From contig NZ_JAGYPL010000002.1 in the NCBI RefSeq assembly GCF_018343715.1, forward strand, positions 1,320,001 to 1,384,000: a stretch of DNA of 64,000 nt. Direction: 5' to 3'. The position numbers and the translations under genes were made by a program. Below the pieces are notes generated by a model. The model saw nothing but the letters and a program-made list of their open reading frames with translations, was not told where the DNA came from and made no database searches. Shown piece by piece: positions 34,841 through 45,709 of the stretch. How positions within the stretch are numbered: position 1 is the stretch's first letter; every line of letters begins with the position of its first letter. Source of the stretch: Bacillus sp. FJAT-49711 (GTDB lineage: Bacteria; Bacillota; Bacilli; Bacillales; Bacillaceae_C).

Positions 34841-34852
34841 GAGGCCGCCATT

Positions 34853-36832
34853 TTGAAAAATCAATTTGAAATCGTTTCGAAATATCAGCCTGCTGGTGAC
34901 CAGCCGCAGGCTATTGAAAGTCTTGTAGCGGGTATCCGCAATAGGCAAAAATTTCAGACGCTGCTCGGAGCAACAGGTACTGGAAAAACATTTACGGTCT
35001 CCAATGTCATCCAAGAAGTCAACAAGCCGACGCTTGTTATTGCACATAATAAAACACTTGCGGGTCAATTGTATAGTGAGTTCAAAGATTTTTTTCCTAA
35101 CAACGCAGTTGAATATTTTGTTAGTTATTATGATTATTATCAGCCAGAAGCATATGTTCCGCAAACGGACACTTATATAGAAAAAGATGCAAGCATCAAT
35201 GATGAAATTGATAAGCTTCGACATTCAGCGACTTCTTCCTTATTTGAACGAAAAGATGTCATCATCATTGCAAGTGTTTCTTGTATTTATGGTCTAGGTT
35301 CACCTGAGGAATACCGGGAGCACGTTCTTTCATTAAGAACTGGAATGGAGATTGAGAGAAATCAGCTTTTGCGTAAACTCGTTGACATTCAATATGCTCG
35401 AAATGACATTGACTTCCAGCGTGGAACATTCCGGGTTCGCGGCGATGTCGTAGAAATTTTTCCGGTTTCGCGAGATGAACATTGTATTCGAGTCGAATTT
35501 TTTGGCGATGAAATTGATCGAATTAGGGAGGTGGATGCTCTTACGGGTGAAATCATCGGAGATCGCGAACATTCCGCTATATTCCCGGCGTCCCACTTCG
35601 TTACCGGTGAAGAAAAGTTATCCATCGCCATTGAAAATATTGAAAAGGAACTGGAAGAACAGCTCGCGATCATGCGTGAAAATAATAAACTACTAGAAGC
35701 TCAACGTCTTGAACAGAGAACACGCTATGACTTGGAAATGATGCGTGAAATGGGTTTTTGTTCAGGAATTGAAAACTATTCCCGTCATTTAACATTGAGA
35801 CCACCAGGTGCTACTCCATACACTTTAATAGACTATTTTCCAGACGATTTTCAAATTATCATAGATGAGTCTCATGTTACACTGCCGCAGATTCGTGGTA
35901 TGTACAATGGTGACCAAGCCAGAAAACAAGTGCTTGTCGATCATGGTTTTCGTTTACCATCCGCTCTTGATAACCGTCCGTTAAAATTTGAAGAATTTGA
36001 GAAACATATTCATCAAGCTATATTTGTATCAGCAACACCTGGGCCATTTGAGCTTGAACATACTCCTGAGATGATTGAGCAAATTATTCGGCCAACAGGA
36101 TTGCTTGATCCAGAGATTGAAGTCAGGCCAATTGAAGGGCAGATTGATGACTTGCTTGGGGAAATCAATGAGCGTGTTGCACGTAATGAGCGTGTACTCA
36201 TTACGACGCTAACAAAGAAAATGTCGGAAGACCTGACCGATTATTTAAAAGAAATTGGGGTAAAAGTGCAGTATTTACACTCTGAAATTAAAACGCTTGA
36301 ACGAATTGAAATTATTAGAGAATTAAGGATGGGTACGTATGATGTGCTTGTAGGCATCAACTTATTAAGAGAAGGGTTGGATATTCCTGAAGTATCCCTC
36401 GTTGCGATTCTTGATGCAGATAAGGAAGGATTCCTTCGTTCAGAGCGCTCGCTTATCCAAACGATAGGACGTGCTGCACGGAATTCCAATGGACATGTCA
36501 TTATGTATGCAGATAAAATGACTGATTCTATGGAAAAAGCTATTTCGGAAACGAAACGTCGCCGTGCTGTTCAGGAGGCACATAATCTTCAACATGGCAT
36601 AACACCGACAACGATACAAAAAGATATCCGCGATGTCATCAGAGCAACAATGGCCGCAGAGGATACAGAAGACTATGCAGCTTCAGTAAAAAAGAAAAAA
36701 TATACGAAAAAGGAAAAAGAAAAGCTGTTGGCTTCGATGGAAAAAGAAATGAAGGAAGCAGCAAAAGCGCTTGATTTTGAAAGAGCAGCCGAGCTTCGCG
36801 ATGCGATCTTGGAGTTAAAAGCGGAAGGATGA
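34853..36832 (+). CDS. uvrB: excinuclease ABC subunit B
   Basis: DNA-damage recognition helicase of nucleotide excision repair. The 659-aa protein has Walker A GATGTGKT near residues 40-47, the beta-hairpin [20 protein letters not shown] near 93-112, DESH near 338, helicase motif [11 protein letters not shown] near 540, and the C-terminal UVR domain ([15 protein letters not shown]) that binds UvrC. The TTG start at 34853 follows AGGAGG. uvrA starts 7 nt after its stop. Confidence 0.97.
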   Translation: MKNQFEIVSKYQPAGDQPQAIESLVAGIRNRQKFQTLLGATGTGKTFTVSNVIQEVNKPTLVIAHNKTLAGQLYSEFKDFFPNNAVEYFVSYYDYYQPEAYVPQTDTYIEKDASINDEIDKLRHSATSSLFERKDVIIIASVSCIYGLGSPEEYREHVLSLRTGMEIERNQLLRKLVDIQYARNDIDFQRGTFRVRGDVVEIFPVSRDEHCIRVEFFGDEIDRIREVDALTGEIIGDREHSAIFPASHFVTGEEKLSIAIENIEKELEEQLAIMRENNKLLEAQRLEQRTRYDLEMMREMGFCSGIENYSRHLTLRPPGATPYTLIDYFPDDFQIIIDESHVTLPQIRGMYNGDQARKQVLVDHGFRLPSALDNRPLKFEEFEKHIHQAIFVSATPGPFELEHTPEMIEQIIRPTGLLDPEIEVRPIEGQIDDLLGEINERVARNERVLITTLTKKMSEDLTDYLKEIGVKVQYLHSEIKTLERIEIIRELRMGTYDVLVGINLLREGLDIPEVSLVAILDADKEGFLRSERSLIQTIGRAARNSNGHVIMYADKMTDSMEKAISETKRRRAVQEAHNLQHGITPTTIQKDIRDVIRATMAAEDTEDYAASVKKKKYTKKEKEKLLASMEKEMKEAAKALDFERAAELRDAILELKAEG

Positions 36833-36839
36833 ACAAAGA

Positions 36840-39728
36840 ATGGCACAAGATAAAATAATCGTGCAAGGTGCAAGGGCCCATAATTTAAAAAATATAGATG
36901 TTACTATTCCAAGGGATAAACTTGTCGTATTAACCGGATTATCAGGTTCGGGTAAATCTTCCCTTGCCTTTGATACCATATACGCTGAAGGGCAACGCAG
37001 ATATGTTGAATCTTTATCTGCGTACGCCCGCCAATTCCTCGGTCAAATGGATAAGCCGGATGTAGATGCGATTGAAGGTCTTTCACCTGCCATCTCAATC
37101 GATCAAAAGACGACAAGTAGAAACCCGCGTTCCACTGTCGGTACTGTGACCGAGATTTATGACTATTTACGTTTGCTTTATGCTCGGGTTGGCAGACCGA
37201 TTTGTCCTATCCATGGCATTGAAATAACATCGCAAACGATTGAACAAATGGTCGATCGAATCATGGTCTACCCGGAGCGGACGAAGCTCCAAGTTTTAGC
37301 CCCTATCGTTTCAGGAAGAAAAGGGACACATGCAAAAGTCTTCGAAGATATTAAAAAGCAAGGTTTTGTTCGTGTGCGGGTAAATGGAGAAGTATATGAT
37401 CTTGGAGACGACATTGTTCTAGAAAAAAATAAAAAACATTCAATTGAAGTTATTATTGACCGGATCGTCGTAAAGGCTGGAGTCGAAACGAGACTAGCGG
37501 ATTCATTGGAAACGGCGCTTGGATTGGGAGAGGGTAAAGTAATCATTGATGTAATCGGGGAAGAAGAATTACTATTCAGTGAAAATCATGCCTGCCCAGA
37601 ATGTGGATTTTCGATCGAAAAGTTAGAACCGAGGATGTTTTCTTTTAATAGTCCATTTGGTGCTTGCCCTGATTGTGATGGTCTCGGTTCGAAGCTTGAA
37701 GTTGATCCTGAACTTGTAATTCCTGATTGGACGCGATCACTTAAAGACGATGCGATTGCTCCGTGGACGCCAATCAGTTCTCAATATTATCCACAACTTT
37801 TAAAAACAATTTGTCATCATTACGGCATTGATATGGAAGTACCTGTCCAGGATTTACCTAAAAAGGATATTGATACGATTTTGTACGGTGGTAAGGGTGA
37901 AGTCATTAAATTCCGCTATCAAAATGATTTTGGCCAAGTACGTGAAAGCAATATTAAATTTGAAGGTGTCATCCGCAACGTAGAGCGTCGTTTTCAAGAA
38001 ACAAGTTCCGATTATATCCGCGAACAAATGGAAAAATATATGGCGCAGCAGCCATGTCCTCGTTGTAAAGGGCATCGTTTAAAAGAAGAAAGCCTTGCTG
38101 TTAAAATTGATGGTCGCCATATTAGTGAAATTACTGGGCTATCTGTTGTAGAAGCTGACCAATTTTTCGCTCAGTTGAATTTATCGGAAAAAGAAATGCA
38201 AATAGCAAAATTAATTTTAAGAGAAATTGAAGAACGTTTGGGCTTCCTCGTCAATGTTGGGCTCGACTATTTAACATTGAGCCGCGCTGCTGGAACATTA
38301 TCCGGCGGGGAAGCACAGCGGATTAGATTGGCTACACAAATTGGCTCAAGATTAACGGGTGTTCTATATATATTGGATGAACCATCTATTGGATTGCATC
38401 AAAGGGATAATGACCGCCTCATCAGCACTTTAAAAAATATGCGCGATATCGGCAATACGCTCATCGTCGTTGAGCATGATGAGGATACCATGCTTGCAGC
38501 GGATTATTTGATTGATATCGGCCCAGGAGCTGGAGTTCACGGTGGGGAAATTGTCGCTTTCGGTACACCTGAAGAGGTGATGCATGACAATACATCACTC
38601 ACTGGTCAATATTTATCTGGTGAAAAGTTTATTCCTCTTCCATTAGAAAGGAGAAAAGCTAATGGAAGATATCTCGAAATAAAAGGTGCGAAGGAAAACA
38701 ACTTAAAAAATGTAAATGTTAAATTTCCTTTAGGACTATTTATTGCGGTTACAGGTGTTTCGGGATCTGGGAAGAGTACATTAATTAATGAAATTCTCCA
38801 TAAAACACTTGCTCAAAAGCTTCACAAAGCAAAAGCAAAGCCGGGAGCACATAAAGATATTATTGGCATCGACTTACTGGAAAAAGTAATCGATATTGAT
38901 CAATCACCAATCGGCAGAACACCAAGATCGAACCCAGCCACTTATACTGGCGTGTTTGACGATATTCGTGATGTGTATGCAACTACAAACGAAGCAAAAG
39001 TTCGTGGTTATAAAAAAGGACGTTTTAGCTTTAACGTAAAAGGTGGACGGTGTGAGGCATGCCGTGGTGATGGGATTATAAAAATTGAAATGCACTTTTT
39101 GCCTGATGTTTATGTACCATGTGAAATATGCCACGGTAAGAGGTATAACAGAGAAACACTGGAAGTAAAATATAAAGGGAAAAATATTGCTGATGTGCTC
39201 GATATGACAATTGAAGATGGGCTAGAATTTTTCGAAAACATTCCGAAAATCAGCCGAAAATTACAAACGATCGTCGACGTTGGTTTAGGGTATATGAAGC
39301 TAGGTCAACCTGCCACAACATTATCCGGCGGGGAAGCGCAGCGTGTAAAGCTCGCATCTGAATTGCACCGTCGATCAAATGGTCGTTCCTTATATATTTT
39401 AGATGAGCCGACTACTGGTCTTCATGTCGATGATATTGCGAGGCTGCTTACTGTGTTGCAGCGTCTTGTAGATAATGGTGATACTGTACTCGTTATTGAA
39501 CATAATCTAGATGTAATTAAAACGTCAGACTATATCGTCGATCTTGGTCCAGAAGGTGGAGACAAAGGCGGAATGATCATCGCAAAAGGGACACCTGAAA
39601 AAGTTGCAGAAAATCCTGAGTCTTACACTGGAAGATATTTAAAACCTATATTAGTTCGTGATAAGGATCGTATGAAAAAACGTATTGCTGAACAAGAACA
39701 TGCAGAAGAATTGGTCGGAAAACATTAA
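36840..39728 (+). CDS. uvrA: excinuclease ABC subunit A
   Basis: The damage-sensing ATPase that loads UvrB. The 962-aa protein has two ABC modules: Walker [10 protein letters not shown] near residue 32 and GVSGSGKST near 640; signature SGGEAQR near 489 and 830; Walker B near 510 and 850. Zinc modules are visible as CPECG...CPDC (near 252-280) and CEACRGDG...CEICHGKR (near 740-765). ATG 36840 follows GGAAGGATG at the end of uvrB. There is no obvious terminator; a repeat element follows. Confidence 0.97.
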   Translation: MAQDKIIVQGARAHNLKNIDVTIPRDKLVVLTGLSGSGKSSLAFDTIYAEGQRRYVESLSAYARQFLGQMDKPDVDAIEGLSPAISIDQKTTSRNPRSTVGTVTEIYDYLRLLYARVGRPICPIHGIEITSQTIEQMVDRIMVYPERTKLQVLAPIVSGRKGTHAKVFEDIKKQGFVRVRVNGEVYDLGDDIVLEKNKKHSIEVIIDRIVVKAGVETRLADSLETALGLGEGKVIIDVIGEEELLFSENHACPECGFSIEKLEPRMFSFNSPFGACPDCDGLGSKLEVDPELVIPDWTRSLKDDAIAPWTPISSQYYPQLLKTICHHYGIDMEVPVQDLPKKDIDTILYGGKGEVIKFRYQNDFGQVRESNIKFEGVIRNVERRFQETSSDYIREQMEKYMAQQPCPRCKGHRLKEESLAVKIDGRHISEITGLSVVEADQFFAQLNLSEKEMQIAKLILREIEERLGFLVNVGLDYLTLSRAAGTLSGGEAQRIRLATQIGSRLTGVLYILDEPSIGLHQRDNDRLISTLKNMRDIGNTLIVVEHDEDTMLAADYLIDIGPGAGVHGGEIVAFGTPEEVMHDNTSLTGQYLSGEKFIPLPLERRKANGRYLEIKGAKENNLKNVNVKFPLGLFIAVTGVSGSGKSTLINEILHKTLAQKLHKAKAKPGAHKDIIGIDLLEKVIDIDQSPIGRTPRSNPATYTGVFDDIRDVYATTNEAKVRGYKKGRFSFNVKGGRCEACRGDGIIKIEMHFLPDVYVPCEICHGKRYNRETLEVKYKGKNIADVLDMTIEDGLEFFENIPKISRKLQTIVDVGLGYMKLGQPATTLSGGEAQRVKLASELHRRSNGRSLYILDEPTTGLHVDDIARLLTVLQRLVDNGDTVLVIEHNLDVIKTSDYIVDLGPEGGDKGGMIIAKGTPEKVAENPESYTGRYLKPILVRDKDRMKKRIAEQEHAEELVGKH

Positions 39729-39819
39729 ATAGTGAAACTAAATCTGCTTCGTACCCGTATTACCTTTTAAAGAAAAGTATATAGACTTCAAAAGGTTAAT
39801 ATTTTGAAATTAGACTTTT

Positions 39820-40041
39820 GCTGTTCCAGCGCCTATTGGCTAGCAAAACTTTTGTCCTTTTCCTTGGGATAAGTCAAATCGGCAGGAAGACGTCTTCCGT
39901 TTTCCCAGCCTAGCTGTGTTTCTTTATCGCAAGTTTTAGGACAAAAAGAACATCGACTATAACTGCCGCCTCCTGTGGCAAGTCGAAGGACTCGCATTGT
40001 ATGAGCCTATATGTCAATGAGTTAGGCGCTTTCGCTTTTCT
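39820..40041. repeat. dispersed palindromic repeat copy with a diverged centre
   Basis: It starts CTGTTCCAGCGCCTATTGGCTAG and ends GTTAGGCGCTTTCGCTTTTCT, as in the copies at 21964 and 60101, and contains TTTTCCTTGGGATAAGTC. The middle is longer and different, with GGAAGACGTCTTCC forming a small palindrome near 39885. It lies just before the yvlB ribosome binding site. Confidence 0.8.
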
Positions 40042-40069
40042 TTGTAAAACCGATAAGGAGGAAGTCGAG

Positions 40070-41269
40070 ATGAATCAGGAAAGAAAAAGAATACTTGAAT
40101 TGGTGCAAAAAGGAAAGTTATCTGCACAAGAAGCGATTATCCTACTAGAAGCGTTAGACGAAGCCGGTGAAAAGACAGACGCTACGATCAACGAAGCCGA
40201 ACAAACTAATACTCCAATAAACGAAGCGGAACAAACAAAGGAAGCAGAACCGAAGCAAACTGAAACACCAAATGATGAGGTATTTCAAGGGACCCACACA
40301 GAAGAAAAGCAAGAAGAAGAAAAAATGAACAAGGACGATACCTTCTATTCCCAATTGGAAAGTGCTGGGGAGAAAATTTTTGATTTTGTCAATAATGCTT
40401 TGAATAAAATTAAGCATTTTGATTTTCAATTTAATCAATCGGTAGACGTTCCACATACTTTCCAACAAGCTGATTCAGATATTGAAAGAATTGAACTAGA
40501 CATCGCGAATGGCCCTGTTAGACTTGTAAGTTGGGATCAATCTGAAGTTCGAGTAGAATGTCAAGCAAAAGTGTATCGATCCGAAGACAGGGAAGATGCA
40601 AGAAATTATTTTATTGACAACACTGTGTTTTCAGTTGAAAATGGATTGCTTATTTTTGCTTCTCAATCGAAATGGATGAGAGTGGAAACGGTCGTTTATA
40701 TTCCTAAGAAGGATTATAAAAAGATCTCAGTACGGATTTTTAACGGTGGACTTACAGGTGAGCAATTAGAGGCCCAATACTTAACAGTAAAAACAACGAA
40801 TGGGAAAGTAGAGTTATCTAATGTCGATGGTGAGAAATTCGATATTGATACAGTAAATGGTCAAATTAAATTGACGAATTCAAACGCATCCCAGCTTGAT
40901 GCAGAGACTGTAAATGGTGCCATCGAAGCCTTAGGGTTATTTGAAAATGTTGAGCTGCAATCCTTTAATGGCAATATCACATGTACATTAACAGAAAATA
41001 AAACAAATAAGTTTGAAGCGAAAGCTGTTACAGGCAATATTAAATTGATTGTGCCGGGGAATTCAAGTATAGATGGAGATGTCCGCTCCAATTTAGGAAA
41101 TTATAAGCTTGATCTTGATGGCATTGATGTCATGCATGAAAAGAAAGAAATCATTCAGAAACAGGTGAAATTCAAGCGTACCTCGACTGACGATCATGTT
41201 ATCCATGTCCTTGCGGATACAAAAACAGGATCAGTCCATATAGGAGAAACAAAAACGGCTGTTGTCTGA
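40070..41269 (+). CDS. yvlB: YvlB-like DUF4097 beta-helix protein with SHOCT-like N-terminus
   Basis: A 399-aa protein. Residues 1-30 (ERKRILELVQKGKLSAQEAI) resemble the short helical SHOCT-type motif. A Glu/Gln/Thr-rich spacer at 31-85 includes the repeated TINEAEQTNTPINEAEQT. From about 140 a DUF4097 repeat-strand domain follows, with recurrent NG-K-EL-N-DG-like turns. B. subtilis yvlABCD is a sigma-W envelope-stress operon. Here yvlD follows after 25 nt and PspC-type yvlC is absent. ATG 40070 follows AAGGAGG. No sigma-W promoter was recognised. Confidence 0.85.
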   Translation: MNQERKRILELVQKGKLSAQEAIILLEALDEAGEKTDATINEAEQTNTPINEAEQTKEAEPKQTETPNDEVFQGTHTEEKQEEEKMNKDDTFYSQLESAGEKIFDFVNNALNKIKHFDFQFNQSVDVPHTFQQADSDIERIELDIANGPVRLVSWDQSEVRVECQAKVYRSEDREDARNYFIDNTVFSVENGLLIFASQSKWMRVETVVYIPKKDYKKISVRIFNGGLTGEQLEAQYLTVKTTNGKVELSNVDGEKFDIDTVNGQIKLTNSNASQLDAETVNGAIEALGLFENVELQSFNGNITCTLTENKTNKFEAKAVTGNIKLIVPGNSSIDGDVRSNLGNYKLDLDGIDVMHEKKEIIQKQVKFKRTSTDDHVIHVLADTKTGSVHIGETKTAVV

Positions 41270-41294
41270 TGGTGGAAAGAGTGGGGATTAACAG

Positions 41295-41651
41295 ATGAAA
41301 TGGATCATAGGAATATTGATTAATGCTCTCTTATTCATTGCATTTGCAGGATATTTCGAGGGTTTTCAAGTATCAAGTTTTGGAGCGGCTGTTGGAGCAA
41401 GCATCGTTTTGTACCTAATTAATATGCTCGTAAGACCGCTCCTCATCATCTTGACTCTGCCAGTCACTCTCCTTTCACTTGGGTTATTTTTATTCGTTAT
41501 AAATGCATGTACGTTATTAATGACGGATGCCTTGATGGGGAGTAAATTTGAAATATCCGGATTTGGGCTTGCCCTTCTCATTGCCATCATCATGTCAATC
41601 GTCAACCTAATCATTCAAAAAACGGTAATTGACCCTAAAAAAAGAAAGTAG
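41295..41651 (+). CDS. yvlD: phage-holin-like family membrane protein YvlD
   Basis: A 118-aa protein with four membrane helices. The family pattern is VVLYLINMLVRPLLIILTLPVTLLSLGLFLFVINA-like, seen here in parts (LVRPLLIILTLPVTLL near residues 46-61). The function is unknown; in B. subtilis it belongs to the envelope-stress operon with yvlB. ATG 41295 follows GGGGAT. A strong terminator follows at 41721. Confidence 0.85.
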   Translation: MKWIIGILINALLFIAFAGYFEGFQVSSFGAAVGASIVLYLINMLVRPLLIILTLPVTLLSLGLFLFVINACTLLMTDALMGSKFEISGFGLALLIAIIMSIVNLIIQKTVIDPKKRK

Positions 41652-41720
41652 AAACGAAGCTTTCCTTCGCAAAAGTTATGGGTTCTCTTTTGATAAGTCA
41701 GGTTAAATAACTAACAAATA

Positions 41721-41758
41721 AGCATGGTAAATTCGTAAAGGAATTTGCCATGCTTTTT
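41721..41758 (+). terminator. terminator after yvlD
   Basis: AGCATGGTAAATTC (41721-41734) pairs with GAATTTGCCATGCT (41741-41754) with one mismatch, followed by Ts. Confidence 0.9.
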
Positions 41759-41814
41759 ATATTTATGCTTTGTTATTATTAATTGTTGAATTTCGTGTAA
41801 GTTTAAGAGTTCAT

Positions 41815-42000
41815 ATAAGCGGAGAAATTCCGGCTAATGTATATAAGCTGGGATTAAGTAGCAAAGATAAGCGGAGTTTTTCCGATTAACTGCTCTTAAT
41901 AAGACCAAATTCAAGGAAATGGATAATATAAACGGAAAAACTTCCCTTATTATTAAGAAAATATGGGTATTTTCTAATATAACCGGAAATTTTCCGTTTA
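41815..42000. repeat. array of short CGGA...TCCG palindromes upstream of hprK
   Basis: Four units with an AAGCGGAnnnnTTCCG-like core occur with CGGA at 41820, 41872, 41933 and 41984, spacings of 52, 61 and 51 nt. Each core is preceded by an ATATAA/AGATAA-like stretch and is itself a small palindrome; the third is diverged on its right arm. Nothing coding was seen in the 41760-42140 gap. Confidence 0.7.
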
Positions 42001-42149
42001 TTTTCAACATCTCAAAAGAGAACCCGTTATTCACCAAAGGAAGAGCTTTTTAATGTAAAAATAAACCGAAGGGTAGAGATTACGTTTAAAGAAGTGATAG
42101 AATAATAAAATGAGTGTAAGCTTTTCATTATGCATCGGGAGTGATTGAG

Positions 42150-43085
42150 TTGGCAAAAGTCGTAACAGAAGACATCATAAAGCAATTTGACTTAGAATTG
42201 ATTAGTGGAGAGGAAGGCATCCATAAACCAATCACCACTAGTGATATTTCACGCCCAGCCTTAGAACTAGCTGGTTTTTTCAATTATTATCCTGCTGAGC
42301 GTGTTCAACTTCTTGGAAGAACGGAAATCGTTTTTAGTGAAGGGCTTCCACAGCATGTAAGAAAAGAACGTATGGAGATACTTTGCAGCGATACTACTCC
42401 AGCTATTGTCGTATCACGCGGCCTTGAAATTCCTAGTGAATTAATCGAAGCAGCTGAACGAAATAGCGTACCTCTTATGCGGACAAAAATGAAAACAACA
42501 CGTTTTTCAAGTAAATTAACGAATTATTTGGATGGGAAATTAGCTCCTACGACAGCTGTCCACGGGGTTCTAGTCGATATTTACGGGATAGGAGTTTTAA
42601 TAACTGGACAAAGTGGTGTTGGAAAAAGCGAAACCGCGCTTGCTCTTATTAAGCGTGGGCATCAGCTTGTAGCCGATGATTGTGTTGAAATTCGTCAAAT
42701 CGAAGAAAATCTACTCGTTGGAACACCGCCTGATTTACTTGAACAACTTTTAGAAATTCGTGGTTTAGGCATTATCAATGTTATGACTTTATTTGGCGCA
42801 GGGGCTGTTCGACCAAGCAAAAAGATTTCACTTACGGTCCATTTAGAATCATGGGATGAAAATAGGCATTATGATCGTGTAGGTCTTGACGAAGAAACCA
42901 TTAAAATCATTGACACTGAAATTACAAAACTAACTGTTCCTGTCAGACCAGGACGTAACTTAGCGGTTATTATTGAAGTTGCCGCAATGAATTTCCGTCT
43001 GAAAAGAATGGGTGTGAATGCTGCACAACAATTTACAGAGCGTCTTGCACAAGTGATAAAGGCCGGCGAAGACGGCATCGTATAA
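42150..43085 (+). CDS. hprK: HPr kinase/phosphorylase
   Basis: It phosphorylates and dephosphorylates Ser46 of HPr and of Crh, the switch of carbon catabolite control. The 311-aa protein has Walker [10 protein letters not shown] near residues 152-160 and the HprK signature [20 protein letters not shown] near 200-219. The start was set at TTG 42150, which gives [10 protein letters not shown] like other HprK proteins and sits 8 nt after GGGAG; GTG 42141 is in frame but overlaps that site. Its partner crh is about 10 kb downstream in this window. Confidence 0.96.
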   Translation: MAKVVTEDIIKQFDLELISGEEGIHKPITTSDISRPALELAGFFNYYPAERVQLLGRTEIVFSEGLPQHVRKERMEILCSDTTPAIVVSRGLEIPSELIEAAERNSVPLMRTKMKTTRFSSKLTNYLDGKLAPTTAVHGVLVDIYGIGVLITGQSGVGKSETALALIKRGHQLVADDCVEIRQIEENLLVGTPPDLLEQLLEIRGLGIINVMTLFGAGAVRPSKKISLTVHLESWDENRHYDRVGLDEETIKIIDTEITKLTVPVRPGRNLAVIIEVAAMNFRLKRMGVNAAQQFTERLAQVIKAGEDGIV

Positions 43086-43260
43086 ATCGATAAAAAAGGT
43101 TGTTTGCTTAAATTTCGTTGTTTTTGTTAAAAGCCCCAAAGCCGGCTTTTTCGCCTGTTTAGAGGGTTTAACGGTACTAATGAAGTTACAAGCTCTTTTC
43201 TCAGGCGGAATATACATTTTGAGAACAAAATCCATTTTTAAAAGTTAAAATTCATAGAAT
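43086..43260. other. hprK-lgt gap with TTTCTCA/TTGAGAA element
   Basis: The gap contains a short AAAGCCGGCTTTTT hairpin (43136-43150) that may terminate hprK, then CTTTTCTCA (near 43195-43203) and TTTTGAGAA (43217-43223), related to the pgk-tpiA element at 61555-61628. No gene was seen. Confidence 0.4.
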
Positions 43261-43295
43261 TAACAACATACTATGAGAAAAAAGGAGTTGACTAT

Positions 43296-44105
43296 ATGGG
43301 GATTGAACCGATTAATCCAATTGCAATTAAACTTGGACCCATTCCGGTTCATTGGTATGGGGTCATTATAGGGATTGGGATTGCCGTTGCCTTATTTTTA
43401 GTTATCCGTGAAAGTGAAAAACGAGGCCTTCATAAAGATACTTTTCCGGATCTATTAATATGGGCGATTCCCATTGCAATTATTTCAGCAAGGATTTACT
43501 ATGTGATTTTTGAATGGCAGCATTATTCACAACATCCAGAGCAAATCATTCAAATATGGGAAGGCGGAATCGCGATTCATGGTGCGTTGATTGGTTCCGT
43601 ATTAACAACGATTGTTTTTGCGAAAAGAAAAGGTTTATCTTTCTGGAAATTAGCTGATATTGCCGCGCCAAGTATTATCATTGGACAGGCGATTGGACGC
43701 TGGGGTAATTTTATCAATCAAGAGGCACATGGTGATGTCGTATCTAGAACTTTTCTAGAAAATTTACATCTCCCTCAATTTATTATTGATCAAATGTACA
43801 TAAATGGTGAGTATTATCATCCAACCTTTCTATATGAGTCTGTTTGGGACTTCCTTGGCTTCGTTCTCTTAATCCTATTGAGAAAAGTAAACCTTCGTAG
43901 AGGCGAAATGTTCTTAACGTATATTATTTGGTATTCGATCGGTCGATTTTTTATCGAGGGACTACGGACCGACAGTTTGATGCTGACAAGCGGTTTAAGA
44001 ATGGCACAAGTACTTTCTCTCACATTAATCATTGGCTCTATAATCATATGGATTTATCGCCTGAAGAAGGGTCTTGCCGATAAGAGGTATTTAGAAGAAG
44101 GATAA
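43296..44105 (+). CDS. lgt: prolipoprotein diacylglyceryl transferase
   Basis: It attaches diacylglycerol from phosphatidylglycerol to the lipobox cysteine of prolipoproteins, so it is needed for CccB, PstS and GerC encoded here. The 269-aa protein has about seven helices and the Lgt signature [13 protein letters not shown] near residues 131-143. ATG 43296 follows AAAAGGAG. It leads a compact run lgt-yvoD-ppaX-yvoF with 12-nt spacing then overlaps, the B. subtilis order. Confidence 0.96.
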   Translation: MGIEPINPIAIKLGPIPVHWYGVIIGIGIAVALFLVIRESEKRGLHKDTFPDLLIWAIPIAIISARIYYVIFEWQHYSQHPEQIIQIWEGGIAIHGALIGSVLTTIVFAKRKGLSFWKLADIAAPSIIIGQAIGRWGNFINQEAHGDVVSRTFLENLHLPQFIIDQMYINGEYYHPTFLYESVWDFLGFVLLILLRKVNLRRGEMFLTYIIWYSIGRFFIEGLRTDSLMLTSGLRMAQVLSLTLIIGSIIIWIYRLKKGLADKRYLEEG

Positions 44106-44117
44106 GGGGAATACATC

Positions 44118-45056
44118 ATGTGGAAGTCTTCGATAAAAACTGGCGGCTTAACAGGGCTAAAAACAACTTGGACTTTAGGGAAAGTTATTTTTCCGATTAC
44201 CTTGATTGTAGTTGTCCTTCAGCATACACCAGTTTTGCCGTGGTTAATAAAATTGATCGAGCCTTTAATGGGGGTTCTTGGTTTATCAGGAGATGCTGCC
44301 ATTCCACTCGTATTAGGAAATTTTTTGAACTTATATGCTGGAATCGCAGGGATTTTATCGCTCGATTTAACAGTGAAGGAAGTTTTTATTATTGCCGTTA
44401 TGATGTCATTTTCCCATAATCTTCTTATTGAGTCAGCAGTTGCTGCGAAGGTAGGAGTAAAATTGTGGATTATGATTGTCGTTCGATTAGGTTTGGCAAT
44501 ATTCTCCGCCATTTTGATTCATTTAGTATGGAGCGGTGGCCAAGATATAGCCCAGTATGGAATCATGCATGTTCAGGAAGAACAAGTGACTGGGATTTGG
44601 TCGATTGCGTTACTCGCACTATCAAAGGCTTTTTATGGAGTCATTCAGCTTGCTATCATTGTCATTCCGCTTATGATCGGAATCCAGTTTTTAAAGGATT
44701 ACAAATGGCTAACTGTGTTTTCAAAGTGGATGGCTCCTGTTACAAGGTTATTAGGAATGAAAGAAAATACATCAACGACGATGGCAGCAGGTTTAATTTT
44801 TGGTCTAGCATATGGAGCAGGCGTAATGATCCAAGCCGTAAAAGAAGATGGAGTAAGCAAAAAAGATGCTACATTAGCATTTATTTTTCTAGTCGGATGC
44901 CATGCCGTTATAGAGGATACGTTGATTTTTCTTCCCCTCGGTATTCCTGTTCTGCCACTCCTCATTATTCGCTTAGTAACTGCGGTGATCTTGACATTAA
45001 TTGTGGCGGCTGTCTGGAAGCGTCTTGATGTGAAGCATGAAAGGGGAATTGCCTAA
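44118..45056 (+). CDS. yvoD: nucleoside-recognition (Gate) domain membrane protein YvoD
   Basis: A 312-aa protein with about eight helices and two Gate-type repeats (GDAAIPLVLGNFLNLYAGIAG near 57-77, and AAGLIFGLAYGAGVM near 224-238). In B. subtilis yvoD lies between lgt and ppaX, as here. Gate proteins are thought to move small solutes; SpoIIIAx/SpmAB-like proteins are relatives. The substrate is unknown. Its stop TAA shares a base with the ppaX ATG. Confidence 0.82.
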   Translation: MWKSSIKTGGLTGLKTTWTLGKVIFPITLIVVVLQHTPVLPWLIKLIEPLMGVLGLSGDAAIPLVLGNFLNLYAGIAGILSLDLTVKEVFIIAVMMSFSHNLLIESAVAAKVGVKLWIMIVVRLGLAIFSAILIHLVWSGGQDIAQYGIMHVQEEQVTGIWSIALLALSKAFYGVIQLAIIVIPLMIGIQFLKDYKWLTVFSKWMAPVTRLLGMKENTSTTMAAGLIFGLAYGAGVMIQAVKEDGVSKKDATLAFIFLVGCHAVIEDTLIFLPLGIPVLPLLIIRLVTAVILTLIVAAVWKRLDVKHERGIA

Positions 45057-45709
45057 TGGATAAAAAAATAACTACATTATTATTCGACTTAGATGGTACG
45101 TTAATTGATACGAATGAACTCATTATTACTTCGTACTTACATACTCTGGAGCAATATTATCCTGGTCGTTTTGGCCGGAATGACGTTTTGCCTTTTATGG
45201 GACCGACATTGGAAGATGTATTTATGGGAATCAATCCCGAAAAGGCAGATGAAATGATTAAGGTTTATCGGTCATTTAATATAGAGCAGCATGATCTTTT
45301 AGTAAAAGAGTTTAATGGGGTATTCGAGACAATACGAACCCTTCATGAAAATGGATATAAGCTGGCAATTGTGTCCACGAAGGTTCGCGATGTCGTGTTG
45401 AAAGGGCTCGTGCTAACAAATCTCGATCAGTTTTTTGATGTTGTGATTTCCCTCGATGAAGTGGTTCATGCTAAACCTGATCCCGAGCCTTTGGAAAAAG
45501 CGTTGCAAATATTAGGTTCTACTCCGGACGAAGCCATTATGATTGGCGATAATCATCACGATATTTTAGGCGGGAAAAATGCCGGAACTTATACGTGTGG
45601 AGTTTCTTGGTCACTAAAAGGGAGAGAATATTTAGAGCAATTTGAGCCTGATTTTATACTTGATCAAATGGCCGAATTATTGGAAATCGTCGGAGTCGGA
45701 GCAAAATGA
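45056..45709 (+). CDS. ppaX: pyrophosphatase PpaX (HAD family)
   Basis: It hydrolyses pyrophosphate released when HprK dephosphorylates P-Ser-HPr, fitting its place near hprK. The 217-aa HAD protein has motif I DLDGTLID near residues 11-18 (Asp nucleophile), motif II VSTK near 108, and motif [11 protein letters not shown] near 161-169. The family length is about 216. It is coupled to yvoD by a one-base overlap and to yvoF by 4 nt. Confidence 0.93.
   Translation: MDKKITTLLFDLDGTLIDTNELIITSYLHTLEQYYPGRFGRNDVLPFMGPTLEDVFMGINPEKADEMIKVYRSFNIEQHDLLVKEFNGVFETIRTLHENGYKLAIVSTKVRDVVLKGLVLTNLDQFFDVVISLDEVVHAKPDPEPLEKALQILGSTPDEAIMIGDNHHDILGGKNAGTYTCGVSWSLKGREYLEQFEPDFILDQMAELLEIVGVGAK

Noticed and set aside
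44465-45028. 187-codon ORF inside yvoD in another frame
   Set aside because: It is a shadow of a well-formed membrane-protein gene; it is rich in Trp, Arg and Cys without domain pattern and has no ribosome binding site.
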